Notes: a model not told the origin generated them from the sequence alone. Numbered from the stretch's first letter, positions 1 to 11,424 are shown. The stretch: 64,000 nucleotides of DNA from Anaeromyxobacter diazotrophicus (GCF_013340205.1 NZ_BJTG01000010.1:62001-126000); one strand, 5' to 3'. Numbers and translations: made by a program.

Positions 1-1561
1 GCGAGAGGGTGCCCCACTCGTAGCCGCGCGAGCCCCACGGGTTCGCGCTCGCGACCCGCCCGTACTTCAGCGACCACAGGAAGTAGATGAGGATGAGGAG
101 GAAGCCGAAGCCGAGCAGGGTCGCGCCGAGCGTCGAGGCGACGTTGAGCGGCCAGAAGCGCTCCGGGTACGAGTAGTAGCGGCGGGGCATGCCGTAGTTC
201 CCGAGGAGGAACTGCGGGATGAAGGTGGCGTTGAAGCCGAAGACGATGGTGACCGCCCCGACCAGCCCCCAGCGCTCCGGGTACATGCGGCCGAACATCT
301 TCGGCCACCAGTAGTGGAGCGCCGCCAGCCAGGCCATGATGGTCGCCCCCACCATGATGAAGTGGAAGTGCGCCACCACGAAGTACGTGTCCTGCCAGTG
401 CACGTCGAGCGAGACGGTGGCGAGCGCGATCCCGGTCATCCCGCCGAAGACCAGGAAGAACAGGAAGCCGCAGAAGTAGGCGAACCAGGCGGTGAACGCG
501 ACCGACCCCTTATAGAGGGTGGCCGTCCAGTTGAAGACCTTGATGGCGGTGAAGATGCCCACGAACATCGAGAGCACGCCGAAGATGCCGGCGTCGAGCG
601 TGGACTGCCCCGAGGTGAAGAGGTGGTGGCCCCAGGTGAAGAACCCGACGAAGGCGATGCCGAGCGAACTGAAGGCGACCGCCTTGTAGCCGAAGATGTT
701 CTTGTGCGCGGCGGCGCAGATGACCTCCGAGATCACCGCCATCGCCGGCAGCACCATGATGTAGACGGCCGGGTGCGAGTAGAACCAGAACATGTGCTGG
801 AAGAGGATGGGATCGCCGCCGCGCGCCGGGTCGAAGATGCCGAAGCCGAAGGCGTGCTCCACCGCCACCATGAGCAGCGTGATGCCGAGCACCGGGGTGG
901 CCAGGATCTGGATGATCGAGGTGGCGTAGATCGACCACACGAAGAGCGGCATGCGCATCCAGGTGATCCCGGGGGCGCGGAGCGTGTGGGCGGTGACGAT
1001 GAAGTTGAGGCCGGTGACGATGGAGGAGAACCCGAGCACGAACGCGCCGAGCAGCACCGGCACCACCTTGGTGATGGTGGTGGTGCTGTAGGGCGCGTAG
1101 AAGGTCCAGCCGGTGTCGGTGCCGCCGTGGATCATCCCGTACAGCGCGATGCCGGCCCCGATGACGTAGAGGTAGAGCGACAGCAGGTTGAGGCGCGGGA
1201 AGGCCACGTCGCGCGCCCCCAGCATGATCGGCAGGAAGAAGTTGCCGAAGATGCCGGGGATGGCCGGGATCATGAAGAGGAAGATCATGACCACGCCGTG
1301 CAGCGTGAACATCCGGTTGTAGGTCATCGCGCTCATGATGGTCGGGCCGGGCGTGAGGAGCTCGATCCGGACCAGCAGCGCGAACAGCCCGCCCACGAAG
1401 AAGAAGAGCGTGGTGAGCGCGAGGAACATGATGCCGATGCGCTTGTGGTCGCGCGTCAGCAGCCAGGAGCGGATCCCGGCCTCCGCGTTGAGGTAGTTGC
1501 GCGGGTTGTAGGCCGGCGCGTCAGCGGGAGATGGTGGGGTCGTAGCCGGGGACTGGGACAT
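1..1561 (-). CDS. coxA: cytochrome c oxidase subunit I, A2-type caa3 (C-terminus off window)
   Basis: Catalytic haem-copper subunit of the terminal oxidase; it reduces O2 and pumps protons in the inner membrane. About 520 residues are present and only the last few lie beyond the left edge. Visible motifs are the low-spin haem His in FTLHGVVM, the CuB/Tyr motif FWFYSHPAVY near residue 257, the CuB pair GHH near 312, and the haem a3/a ligands AHFHF near 398. HPAVY instead of HPEVY lacks the D-channel Glu and carries the YS pair, which defines A2-type oxidases such as those of Thermus and Rhodothermus. The ATG at 1559-1561 lies inside the coxB end (41-bp overlap, different frame), implying translational coupling. 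Subunits III and IV are expected just left of the window. Confidence 0.97.
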   Translation of the reverse strand, partial: MSQSPATTPPSPADAPAYNPRNYLNAEAGIRSWLLTRDHKRIGIMFLALTTLFFFVGGLFALLVRIELLTPGPTIMSAMTYNRMFTLHGVVMIFLFMIPAIPGIFGNFFLPIMLGARDVAFPRLNLLSLYLYVIGAGIALYGMIHGGTDTGWTFYAPYSTTTITKVVPVLLGAFVLGFSSIVTGLNFIVTAHTLRAPGITWMRMPLFVWSIYATSIIQILATPVLGITLLMVAVEHAFGFGIFDPARGGDPILFQHMFWFYSHPAVYIMVLPAMAVISEVICAAAHKNIFGYKAVAFSSLGIAFVGFFTWGHHLFTSGQSTLDAGIFGVLSMFVGIFTAIKVFNWTATLYKGSVAFTAWFAYFCGFLFFLVFGGMTGIALATVSLDVHWQDTYFVVAHFHFIMVGATIMAWLAALHYWWPKMFGRMYPERWGLVGAVTIVFGFNATFIPQFLLGNYGMPRRYYSYPERFWPLNVASTLGATLLGFGFLLILIYFLWSLKYGRVASANPWGSRGYEWGTLS

Positions 1562-2585
1562 AGACGGGGCCCTTGGACGGCTCGGGGCGCACCGCGTCGG
1601 TGCGCAGGGACTTGATGAACTCCACGATGGCGGCGATCTCCGGTCCGGGGACGCGGCCCTGGAAGGTGGGCATCACGTTCTGGTAGCCCGCCACCAGCTT
1701 GGCCGCGGGATCCATCATCGACTCGGTCAGGTAGGCCTCGTCGGCGATCACGGTCTTGCCGTCCTGCAGCTTCTCGTTCTTGCGGTACAGGTCGAGCCAG
1801 GTGGGCCCGATGTGCCGCGTGCCGTCGACGGTGTGGCACTTGAAGCAGCCGTACTCCGCCGCCAGCCGGCGCCCCTGCTCGGCGAGGCTGGTGCGCGGGT
1901 CGGCGCGGTCGTCGGGCGAGTCCTGCGCCGCGACCTGGGTGGCGCGGCGCGCCTCGGCCAGCCAGGCGTCGAACTCGGCCGGTGGCATGGCGACGATCTC
2001 GGCCAGCATGGCCGAGTGGCCGATGCCGCAGTACTCGGCGCACAGCACCTGGTGGCTGCCCGGCGCCTTGGCGGTGAACCAGATCTGCGAGTAGCGGCCC
2101 GGGACGGCGTCCTGCTTCAGCCGGAAGTCCGGCACGAAGAAGGAGTGGATCACGTCGCGGGAGGTGATGAGCAGCCGGACCGGGCGGCCGGCCGGGACGC
2201 GCAGCACGTCCACCCCGTTCGGCCCGCCGGGATAGGCGAACTTCCACATCCACTTCTTGCCCTGGACGTAGACGTCCATCGCGTCCTTGGGCGGCGTCTG
2301 GAGGCGCACGAAGAGCGGGAACCCGATGGCGAACCAGAGCAGGAAGAAGGCGAGCGGGACGCCGATGAAGAGCACCTCGTGGATCGCCTTCGGCTCGACG
2401 TGCGGGGTCGGCTGGTGCGCCGCGCGCCGGCGGTAGCGCAGGTAGAAGAGGACGGCCGCCAGCGCGACGCCGGTCGCGCCGATCATGGTGATGGTGATGA
2501 CGAAGAAGTGGAGGTGGTCCACCTCCGTCGCGTACGCCGATCCCTGCTCCGGGAGGAACAGGATCCTGCGCATGAGGTCGTTCAT
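1521..2585 (-). CDS. coxB: cytochrome c oxidase subunit II with fused cytochrome c domain (caa3)
   Basis: Subunit II of the oxidase, 354 residues. Two N-terminal membrane helices (about residues 20-45 and 68-92) are followed by the periplasmic CuA cupredoxin domain with ligands in CAEYCGIGHSAM near residue 185. A C-terminal mono-haem cytochrome c domain carries CFKCH near residue 247 and a downstream Met in the VMPTFQG stretch. The fused haem domain makes this a caa3-type enzyme that can take electrons directly from a quinol:cytochrome c reductase, fitting the adjacent act genes. The start overlaps the SCO stop by ATGA (2582-2585). Family assignment is secure; the electron partner is inferred from gene order. 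Confidence 0.97.
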   Translation of the reverse strand: MNDLMRRILFLPEQGSAYATEVDHLHFFVITITMIGATGVALAAVLFYLRYRRRAAHQPTPHVEPKAIHEVLFIGVPLAFFLLWFAIGFPLFVRLQTPPKDAMDVYVQGKKWMWKFAYPGGPNGVDVLRVPAGRPVRLLITSRDVIHSFFVPDFRLKQDAVPGRYSQIWFTAKAPGSHQVLCAEYCGIGHSAMLAEIVAMPPAEFDAWLAEARRATQVAAQDSPDDRADPRTSLAEQGRRLAAEYGCFKCHTVDGTRHIGPTWLDLYRKNEKLQDGKTVIADEAYLTESMMDPAAKLVAGYQNVMPTFQGRVPGPEIAAIVEFIKSLRTDAVRPEPSKGPVYVPVPGYDPTISR

Positions 2586-3472
2586 CGCTTCGCGTCCTCG
2601 GGGTGCGCCGCGGTGGGCTGGCCGGCCCCCCCGCCGCTCACCCGCTTGGCCTTGATCTCGCGCCGCCAGAACACGCCCAGCATGATGCCGAGCCCGCCCA
2701 GCACCCCCAGCATGGCGAGCCGCACCACGCCCATCACGTACGGCTCGTACTTGCGGCTGGCCGGGTCGTAGCGGAAGCAGGTGAGGAGCAGCCGGTCGAA
2801 GCTGGTGCCGACGCGCCCCTCGCTCGCCTCGACCAGCGCGAGCCGCAGGTCGCGGGCGGGGAACTCGATGCCGTACAGGTACCGCGACACCCGGCCGTCC
2901 GGCGTCAGCACGAAGATGGCGGCCGCGTGCGCGAACTGCTTCGAGCGCTCGTCCCAGGCGTACTTGAAGCCGACCGCCTCGGTGACGGCCTTGATCTCCG
3001 GGGCGGCGCCGGTGAGGAACGTCCAGGCCTGCTTCGCGGTGGGATCGCCGAACGCCTGCAGGTACCCGCGCTGCCGCTCCGCCGCCGTCCTGGTCGAGTC
3101 GCGCGGGTCGAAGCTGACCGTCACGGCGTCGAAGTCCTTGCCGAGCGCGAGGCCGGTCTCGCGCATGCCGCGCGCGGCGCCGGTGAGGATGAGGCCGCAC
3201 AGCATCGGGCAGTCGAAGTAGACGAGCGAGAGCACCACCGGGCGGTGCCCGCCGAGGAGGTCGCCCAGGCGGACGGCCCGGCCGTCCTGCGCCGTGAAGC
3301 GCGCGTCGAGCGGGAGCTTCGACCCGAGCTTCTCCTCGATCTCCACGTTCTGCAGCGCGGGCGGGAGCTGGGCGTTCCCCTCCACCGGCACCGGCTTGTG
3401 CAGCGCCTGGCCGATGGGGAGCGCCAGCGCCAGCGCGGGCGCGAGGAGCGCGATCGCGGCGAGCCGCCTCAC
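2582..3472 (-). CDS. SCO1/SenC family copper chaperone
   Basis: Membrane-anchored thioredoxin-fold protein of 296 residues that delivers copper to the CuA site of subunit II. It has an N-terminal signal sequence, the copper-binding CPMLC motif (near residue 90) and a downstream His in QFAHAAAIFV. A C-terminal transmembrane segment (about 245-268) precedes a basic tail, an unusual topology shared by SCO proteins encoded with alternative complex III. The GTG start at 3470-3472 overlaps the previous stop as GTGA. Its position directly ahead of coxB supports a role in assembling that subunit. Confidence 0.93.
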   Translation of the reverse strand: MRRLAAIALLAPALALALPIGQALHKPVPVEGNAQLPPALQNVEIEEKLGSKLPLDARFTAQDGRAVRLGDLLGGHRPVVLSLVYFDCPMLCGLILTGAARGMRETGLALGKDFDAVTVSFDPRDSTRTAAERQRGYLQAFGDPTAKQAWTFLTGAAPEIKAVTEAVGFKYAWDERSKQFAHAAAIFVLTPDGRVSRYLYGIEFPARDLRLALVEASEGRVGTSFDRLLLTCFRYDPASRKYEPYVMGVVRLAMLGVLGGLGIMLGVFWRREIKAKRVSGGGAGQPTAAHPEDAKR

Positions 3473-3876
3473 GGGTGCTCCCCCTTCACCACGCGGTCCA
3501 TCGCGCGGTCGATCGGGATGTGGACGAGGCCCTTCTGGCGGTCCACCCAGCCGGTGGACTCGAGGCGCCGCTGGGCCTGGGCGCGCCAGGCCGGGCCCTG
3601 GTTCGAGTGCTCGAACAGGCGCTGCTCGACCATGCCGATCTTGGCCTGGCCGGCGGCCGCCGGGCGCGGGGCGGGGCCGTCCGGGTTGAGCTCGCGCCGC
3701 AGCGTGCGCATGCCCAGCCCGGCCGCCAGCGCGCCGACGGAGAAGACGATCAGGGCCGCCGCGCCGACGAGGACGATCCGCTTCGAGGGGACGAAGTCCT
3801 CCTCGGCGGGAGGGTGCGCGAAGCCGTGCGCCTGCTCCTCGGGGGACGGCGGCTGGCGGATGGGGGCGTCGCTCAT
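3469..3876 (-). CDS. unknown single-TM protein in the ACIII-oxidase operon
   Basis: A 135-residue protein I cannot assign to a family. A proline-rich acidic N-terminus (about 30 residues) precedes one hydrophobic segment (about 34-55, starting IVLVGAAALIVF) and a soluble C-terminal part. That part contains the phrases LFEHSNQGPAW and GLVHIPIDRAMD. The topology looks like N-in with a periplasmic C-terminus. It overlaps its neighbours by 4 bp on both sides, so it is translated with actF upstream and sco downstream. The likely role is an accessory subunit or assembly factor of the reductase-oxidase supercomplex. The phrase HIPIDRAM resembles periplasmic stretches seen next to cytochrome oxidase genes, but this is only an impression. 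Confidence 0.85.
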   Translation of the reverse strand: MSDAPIRQPPSPEEQAHGFAHPPAEEDFVPSKRIVLVGAAALIVFSVGALAAGLGMRTLRRELNPDGPAPRPAAAGQAKIGMVEQRLFEHSNQGPAWRAQAQRRLESTGWVDRQKGLVHIPIDRAMDRVVKGEHP

Positions 3877-5063
3877 GACGGGTCGTACCTCAGCGACTCG
3901 GGGAGGTAGGGATCGCCGACCGGCACCACCGCCCGCCCGCGCATGCGCCAGACCACGAAGGCGAGCAGGGCCGCCCCGACGCCGATCACGGCCGGCAGGT
4001 CGGTCCAGTGCACGGCGAGCGCGTGCGCGGGGTCGTGGCGCAGCGCCGGCATCATGACCCAGTACACGTCGACGTAGTGGATGACGAGGATCCACACCGC
4101 CATGAAGCCGAGGCTGCCGGGGCTGCGCTTGAGCTTGCGGGAGAGGAGGATGAAGAACGGCACCACGAAGTGGAACAGCACCAGCGCGACGCTCACCGGC
4201 ACCCAGGTGCCGCGGTTGCGCGCCAGGTACCAGGGCACCTCCTCGGGCAGGTTCGCGATCCAGATGAGGAGGTACTGGGAGAAGGCCATGTAGGCCCAGA
4301 AGGCGACGAAGGTGAGCAGATACTTGCCGAGCGAGTGGTAGTGGTTCTCGTTCATGAGCGCGCCGGGCATCCCGGCGGTGCCGCGCGACGCGTTCACGGC
4401 CAGGATGACCACCGCGAAGGCGGACAGGAACGAGCCGGCGAAGTAGTAGAGGCCGAAGATGGTCGAGGCGAGGTGGAGGTCGAGCGACATCTGCCAGTCG
4501 AAGGCGGCGAAGGTCATGGCGATGGCCACGAACGGCAGCGCGCCCGCGCCCAGCCGGCGCTGCTTGGCGGTGAGCTCGACCCCGCCCTCGGTGTCCTGGC
4601 GCACCGACCAGCCGTGGAGCAGGTGCCCCACCCCGATCCAGACCGCGAAGTAGACGAGGGTCCGCACCACGAAGAACGGCACGTTGAGGTAGCCGCGCCG
4701 GTGCTCGGCCAGGTGGCGCAGCTCGTCGTCGAGGCCGGCCGGGTTCACCCACGGGAAGAGGCGCGCCATCCCCAGCAGCACCGGGAGGGCCAGCACCAGC
4801 AGGAGCGGCGCCGCCAGCGGGATGCTCTCCAGCACCCGGCGAAGCACCACGTACCACTTCGCCTTGCCGGCGTGGAACGCCATGTTGATGAGGAGCGCCC
4901 CCACCGCGATGCCGGCCCAGTAGGTGAAGGCCACGTGGTAGGCCTGCAGCGCGCGGCTCGCGTCGAACAGGCCGCCCACGAGCGTGAGCCCGAGCCCGGC
5001 CGCCGCCAGCACCAGCGCGCGCCGGATGGTGGTCTGCCCGCCCTCGAAGCGCGTCGCGTTCAT
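3873..5063 (-). CDS. actF: alternative complex III quinol-binding membrane subunit ActF
   Basis: Polytopic NrfD/PsrC-like membrane subunit of 396 residues, about ten predicted helices. It is the second quinol-site subunit of alternative complex III, which oxidises menaquinol and passes electrons through the haem subunits to the oxidase. The hydrophobic pattern, the AFHAGKAKWYVVLRR stretch and the position after actE support ActF. The end overlaps the next gene by ATGA and the start overlaps actE by ATGA. NrfD-like proteins occur in other complexes, but the full actABCDEF order settles the identity. Confidence 0.93.
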   Translation of the reverse strand: MNATRFEGGQTTIRRALVLAAAGLGLTLVGGLFDASRALQAYHVAFTYWAGIAVGALLINMAFHAGKAKWYVVLRRVLESIPLAAPLLLVLALPVLLGMARLFPWVNPAGLDDELRHLAEHRRGYLNVPFFVVRTLVYFAVWIGVGHLLHGWSVRQDTEGGVELTAKQRRLGAGALPFVAIAMTFAAFDWQMSLDLHLASTIFGLYYFAGSFLSAFAVVILAVNASRGTAGMPGALMNENHYHSLGKYLLTFVAFWAYMAFSQYLLIWIANLPEEVPWYLARNRGTWVPVSVALVLFHFVVPFFILLSRKLKRSPGSLGFMAVWILVIHYVDVYWVMMPALRHDPAHALAVHWTDLPAVIGVGAALLAFVVWRMRGRAVVPVGDPYLPESLRYDPS

Positions 5064-5632
5064 CGCCCCTCCTTCTCGAGCCGGGCCCGGTCATCGGGGG
5101 CGAGCTCGCCGATCGTCCTCGACTGGCTGAGCTGCAGCGCCCGCAGGTAGGCCACGATCGCCCAGCGGTCCTCGGGGGTGAGCGCGCTGGCGTAGGAGGG
5201 CATGACGCCGAACCCCTCGCTCATGACCTGGAAGTACCAGCCGTCGGGCATCTGGGCGCGCGCGAGCAGCGAGGGCGGCGGCCGCAGGGCCATGTTGCGG
5301 GCGACCAGGCTCACCCCGTCGGCGAGGTAGCCGTGGCAGACCGCGCAGTTCACGTCGAAGCGCGTCCGGCCGCGCTCGAGCAGCGCGCGCGTGAGCGGCA
5401 CCGGCACCCGCGCCAGCGCCTTGCCGTCCGGGCCCCGGCCGGTGGCGATCTCGGGCGCGAGCACGTCCTCGCGCGACACCGCGCCCGGCTGCGGCGGCCG
5501 CTGCGAGATGCGGTCGGGCCAGAACTCGCTCTCGCGGTAGGCCTTCACCTTCTGCTGCGAGATCATGGGGTCGAACACCTCGCACCCGCCGAGGAGCGCC
5601 ACCGCCGCCGCCGCCAGGAGGAGCCGCCTCAT
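5060..5632 (-). CDS. actE: alternative complex III mono-haem lipoprotein ActE
   Basis: A 190-residue lipoprotein cytochrome c. The signal peptide ends in the lipobox LLGGC (Cys17), so the protein should be lipidated and face the periplasm. One haem motif, CAVCH, lies near residue 97, with a later Met (GVMPSYA) as the probable distal ligand. ActE passes electrons between the ActA haems and the downstream acceptor, here probably the cytochrome domain of CoxB. It overlaps actD upstream and actF downstream by 4 bp each. Confidence 0.93.
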   Translation of the reverse strand: MRRLLLAAAAVALLGGCEVFDPMISQQKVKAYRESEFWPDRISQRPPQPGAVSREDVLAPEIATGRGPDGKALARVPVPLTRALLERGRTRFDVNCAVCHGYLADGVSLVARNMALRPPPSLLARAQMPDGWYFQVMSEGFGVMPSYASALTPEDRWAIVAYLRALQLSQSRTIGELAPDDRARLEKEGR

Positions 5633-6153
5633 CGCGCCGCCTCCTCGACCGCCGACACCTGCAGCGCCCCCAGCCCCTGGAGCTCCTTCACCACCGCCGC
5701 GCTCTCCTCCGGCTTCACCTCGGCCGAGAGCCACAGCGCGTCGACCGAGGCGGTGCGGAACGCCTCCAGCTCGAAGGTGGGGTGGTAGGTGCGCGGGAAG
5801 CCGCACAGCGCGAACAGGCCGAGCACGATGCAGAGCGAGGCGAGCAGCACGCCGCACTCGAAGGTGACCGGGATGTTGGCGGGCGGGCTGTGGGGCGGCC
5901 GGTTGCCCACGTTGAGGACGTAGTCCACGCCGTTCATCCACCACTGCATGAGGTACCCGCCGCTCGCGCCGGCGACGCCGCCCACGAGCGCGATGAGCGG
6001 CACCTTCGACTTCGAGAGCCCGAGCGCCTCGTCCGCCCCGTGCAGCGGGTACGGCGAGTGCGCGTCGAGGCGCGCGTGGCCGAGCGCGCGCAGCCGCCGC
6101 GCCGCCGCGAACAGCGCCTGGTCGTCCTTGAACTCCGCCAGCACGTACGCCAT
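5629..6153 (-). CDS. actD: alternative complex III subunit ActD (DUF3341)
   Basis: A 174-residue membrane subunit. A short cytoplasmic ferredoxin-like N-terminal part (starting MAYVLAEF) is followed by two transmembrane helices (about 52-75 and 101-123) joined by an NRPPHSPP loop typical of DUF3341. The C-terminus is soluble (from about residue 124). It lies 3 bp after actC and overlaps actE by ATGA. Its role in the complex is structural; no cofactor site is visible. Confidence 0.93.
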   Translation of the reverse strand: MAYVLAEFKDDQALFAAARRLRALGHARLDAHSPYPLHGADEALGLSKSKVPLIALVGGVAGASGGYLMQWWMNGVDYVLNVGNRPPHSPPANIPVTFECGVLLASLCIVLGLFALCGFPRTYHPTFELEAFRTASVDALWLSAEVKPEESAAVVKELQGLGALQVSAVEEAAR

Positions 6154-6156
6154 CGC

Positions 6157-7592
<1,436 letters not shown>

Positions 7593-7596
<4 letters not shown>

Positions 7597-10562
7597 GTGA
7601 GCTCGGGGTTCGGGTTGCGGATGCGGACCAGGTAGGCGGTGCGCGGGCGGGTGCCGAGCTCGTGCAGGACGTCGTAGCGGCGCTCGTCCTGGTGCAGCCG
7701 GGACACCTGGGACTTCGGGTCGTTGAGGTTGCCGAAGACGATGGCGCGGCTCGGGCAGGCCTGGGCGCAGGCGCTCGTGAAGTCCGTCTCGCGGATGAGC
7801 CGCCCCTCCACCCGCGCGTCGATGCGGGCGCGCTCGATGCGCTGCACGCAGTAGGTGCACTTCTCCATCACGCCGCGCGTCCGGACCGTGACGTCCGGGT
7901 TCATCGCCATCTTCTCGGTGGGCGAGAGGTCGCCGCGGTAGTCGAGGTAGTTGAAGCGGCGGACCTTGTACGGGCAGTTGTTGGAGCAGTACCGGGTGCC
8001 GACGCAGCGGTTGTAGACCATCTCGTTCAGGCCCTCGTCCGAGTGGACGGTGGCGTTCACGGGGCAGACGTACTCGCAGGGCGCGGCCTCGCAGTGCTGG
8101 CAGAGCATCGGCTGCGCCACCACCTGCGGATCCTGGGGCGGTCCCTCGAAGTAGCGGTCGACGCGCAGCCAGTGCATCTCGCGGCTCCGCATCACCTGCT
8201 CCTTGCCCACCACCGGGATGTTGTTCTCGGCCTGGCAGGCGGTGGAGCAGGCCCCGCACCCGATGCACTTCGTCAGGTCGATGGCCATGCCCCACTTGTA
8301 CTGCTGGTGCTGGTAGTCGACCGGCTCCTGGATGGTCTCGACCGGACCCCGCAGCCCGGCCACGTGCTCCGGCTTCCACTCCTTGCGGTCGAAGGCGAGC
8401 GCGATCTCGCGCCCCTCCATCGAGAAGTGCTCCTGCGTCACCGCGAAGTCGTGCTTCTTGCGCCCGAGCTTCGCGACCGCCAGCCCGCCCGCGAACCAGG
8501 GCGCGCCCGCGGCGCGCAGCCGCCCGGCGTCGAAGCCGACGTCGGTGCCCACCGGCCCGGCCCGGCGCCGGCCGTACCCGAGCGGCAGCGTCACGACGTC
8601 GTCCGCGTGGCCCGGCACCACCCAGGCCGCCGCCTCGACCGTCCGCCCGGACAGACGCAGCTCGACCCGGGTGCCGTTCTCGAGCCCGAGCTTCTCGGCG
8701 GTGGCGGGGGAGACCTGGGCCGCGTTGTCCCAGGTGATCTTGAGCAGCGGATCGGGGAGCTCCTGCAGCCAGGCGTTCTCGGCGAAGCGCCCGTCGAGCA
8801 GCTTGTAGTCGGGGATGAAGCTCGCCTCGATCCCCGCCGCGGCCGGCGGGACCGCCTCCACCGCCGCGGCCACCGCGGCCGCGTCCGGCGCGGCGCGCTC
8901 GGCCGGGGTGGCGGTGCCCTCCAGCACCCCCTTCGCGAGCCAGCGCTCCCACCGCGCCTCGAAGTCGGCGCCGGGCGCCCGCTTCTGCCAGGTCTCCCGC
9001 AGCACCTGGTAGGCGCCGGCGTCGCCGAGGTCGACGAACGAGGCGAGCAGCTCGAGCTCGGAGAGGCTCTCGAAGAGCGGCTGGATGAGGGGCTGCACGA
9101 TGGAGACGGTCCCGTCGTGGGCCCGGGCGTCGCCCCAGGTCTCGAACGGATGGCTGCGCGCCAGCACCCAGCTCGCGCGCGGCGCGGTCTCGTCGTCGCG
9201 GTAGGCGAGGTAGACGGAGTCCTTCGCCTTCCCGAGCAGCGCCGCCAGGTCGACGTCGGCCGGCGCCGCGTACACCGGGTTCTGGGCGGTGACGACCAGC
9301 GTGTCGACCTGGCCGGCGGCGAGCTCGGCCGCGAGCTCGCGCAGCGCGCCGGGGCCGGCCGCCACGTCGTGGAGCGCGGGCGCGTACTCGACGGTCTTGC
9401 CGGCGTTGCCGAGCGCCGCGTTGAGGGCGTGGGCGAGGGCGTGCACCGCCGCCGGCTGGCGCGGCCCTGCCGTCACCAGGCACCGGCCGCGGGCGCGGGC
9501 GAGATCGTCCGCCACCGCCTGGGCCTGCTTGCCGAGGCGGGTCTCGCCGCCCCCGAGCGCGGCGAGCTCGGAGAGCCCGTGCGCCGAGGCGAGGCGCGCC
9601 GCCACCGCGCGGGCGAAGCCGAGCACCTCCGAGGGCTTCATCCGGAAGCGGTGGTCGGCCGAGGTGCCGGTGACCGAGTGGTGCGCCTCGGCCACGTAGA
9701 GCCGGTTCATCTCCGCGCCCGGCTCGCGGTGGGCGGCGAACTCGCGGGCGAGCCGCAGCGCCTCAGGGCCGTGGTGCAGGAAGTCGTCGTCGAGCGCGAG
9801 GATGACGCGCGCCTCGAGGAGCTTGCGGCGGACCTCGAGCGGCCGCCCGAAGGCGAGCCGCGCCCCCTCGTAGGCCTGGTCGGCGCCCGCGCTCTCGAAG
9901 GCGGTGAAGCGCGCCCTGGGGAAGCGCGCCAGGATGCGCCGGCGCAGCTCGACCAGCACCGGCGCGCCGAGGTCCCCGGTGAGGAAGCGCAGCCTGGCGC
10001 CGCCGTCCGCCTCGTGGGTCGCGGCGAGCGCCGCCAGGTCGCGCAGCAGCGAGCGGTACGAGACCGGCGCCTGCCCCTTCTTGAAGCCCTTGGCGCGGCG
10101 CGGGTCGTAGAGGTCGAGCAGGGTCGCGAGCTCGAAGCTCCCCACGCCGCCCAGGCTGGAGGGGTGGTCGGGGTTCCCCTCCACCTTCACCGGCCGGCCG
10201 TCGACGCAGGTGACGAGGAGCCCGGTGGCGTGGCCGCCCCAGGCGAGCGCGGTGGCGTAGTGCACGGCGGTGCCGGGCAGGAGCGCCTTCTCCGGCGGCC
10301 GCACGTAGGGGAGGATCTTGTGCCGCGGCGGGCGGCAGGCGTCGAGCGAGGCCAGCGCGGCCGACGCGCCCAGGAGCTGGAGGAAAGTGCGCCGCGAGAC
10401 GCCCTCCGGCGGCTCGGCCGCGCCCTCCGGGAACTCGGGCGAGGGGAGCGCGCGGTTCGCGAGCTCGTCGAGGCTGCGCCAGCGGGCGCGCCCGTCGGCG
10501 CCGGGACGGCCGGTGGCGCTCTCCTGGCCGTAGATGGGGAGCTTCGAGCCTAGCGATGGCAT
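7593..10562 (-). CDS. actB: alternative complex III iron-sulfur subunit ActB (molybdopterin-oxidoreductase-like)
   Basis: Large subunit of 989 residues. A Tat-type signal ([10 protein letters not shown], residues 56-65) comes after an unusually long N-terminal extension. Next is a domain derived from molybdopterin oxidoreductases, which lacks the cofactor in this family. The C-terminal part is ferredoxin-like with several 4Fe-4S motifs: [11 protein letters not shown] near residue 767, [23 protein letters not shown] and [12 protein letters not shown]. It relays electrons from quinol to the ActA/ActE haems on the outer face of the membrane. The start overlaps the actA end by 13 bp. Confidence 0.95.
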
Positions 10563-11200
10563 GTCGTGCAGCTCGTCCGGGAGTGAACGTCGAGGCGCTT
10601 CATGAGCTCCTGCGCGAGCGCTGCGGGGTCACCCTCCGGCCGCCAGCCCATGGTCGTGATCTGGTCGAGCGGACGGAGGTTCGGGGCGGGGTTGCGGTGG
10701 CACGCGAGGCACCACCCCATGGTGAGCGGCGCGACCTGCTGGATGGCCGGCATCTGATCGACGCGGCCGTGGCAGGTCTCGCACCCCACCCCCTTGTTCA
10801 CGTGGATGGCGTGGTTGAAGTAGACGAAGTCGGGCAGGCGGTGCACCCGCTCCCAGGCGATGGGCTGCCCGGTGAAGTAGCTGACGCGCACCGGCTCGAG
10901 CCGGGGGCTCTTGTTCCAGACCTGCGAGTGGCAGTTCATGCAGAGCGCGGTCGAGGGGAGGCCGGCGCTGGGGGCGCGCTCGACGCTGGTGTGGCAGTAG
11001 CGGCAGTCGATGCCGTCGTCGACCACGTGGTGGCGGTGGTCGAACTGGACCGGCTGCACGATCTCCTCCGCCTGCCCGGTGCCGGCCGGCACCCGCGCCC
11101 ACACCATGAGCCCGCCGAGGGTGCCCAGCGCGCCACCCACGAGGAGGAGGAGGACCAGCCTGAATGCAGTGTTGGAGCGGGGACGAAAGAGAGAGCTCAT
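10550..11200 (-). CDS. actA: alternative complex III penta-haem cytochrome subunit ActA
   Basis: A 216-residue membrane-anchored multihaem cytochrome c. An N-terminal helix (about 14-34) acts as anchor. Five CXXCH motifs follow: CRYCH, CMNCH, CETCH, CLACH and CTTCH, the usual count for ActA; the last is at the extreme C-terminus. It is the first gene of the operon. I chose the ATG at 11198-11200 (MSSLFRP); an upstream GTG at 11222-11224 would add eight residues. Neither has a clear ribosome-binding site. The divergent aat gene starts 232 bp away. Confidence 0.93.
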   Translation of the reverse strand: MSSLFRPRSNTAFRLVLLLLVGGALGTLGGLMVWARVPAGTGQAEEIVQPVQFDHRHHVVDDGIDCRYCHTSVERAPSAGLPSTALCMNCHSQVWNKSPRLEPVRVSYFTGQPIAWERVHRLPDFVYFNHAIHVNKGVGCETCHGRVDQMPAIQQVAPLTMGWCLACHRNPAPNLRPLDQITTMGWRPEGDPAALAQELMKRLDVHSRTSCTTCHR

Positions 11201-11418
11201 TGACCGTGGGTGTGGCCCACTCACTCCGGCGGCTCCGTCGCGCGCCGCCCTGGGCTCGGGTGGCGTGTAACTGTCGTTTCACCGGGCACGGCGCAGTTCC
11301 CTCTTGGGTCGAGCGCTTGCTTTCCAGGCACCCGGCTTTCCCCTCGGTGAACCGGCGCGGCCACGGCCGCCGCGCCGCCGGGCGCCAGCGCCCGGGGGAC
11401 GGCGCGGGCGGCGGGCGT

Positions 11419-11424
11419 TAGACT
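11419..11424 (+). promoter_or_regulatory. -10-like box of aat
   Basis: TAGACT lies 8 nt before the GTG of aat with no Shine-Dalgarno sequence between. If it is a -10 element, the transcript would be leaderless or nearly so. It is one member of a recurrent pattern in this window. Confidence 0.4.
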
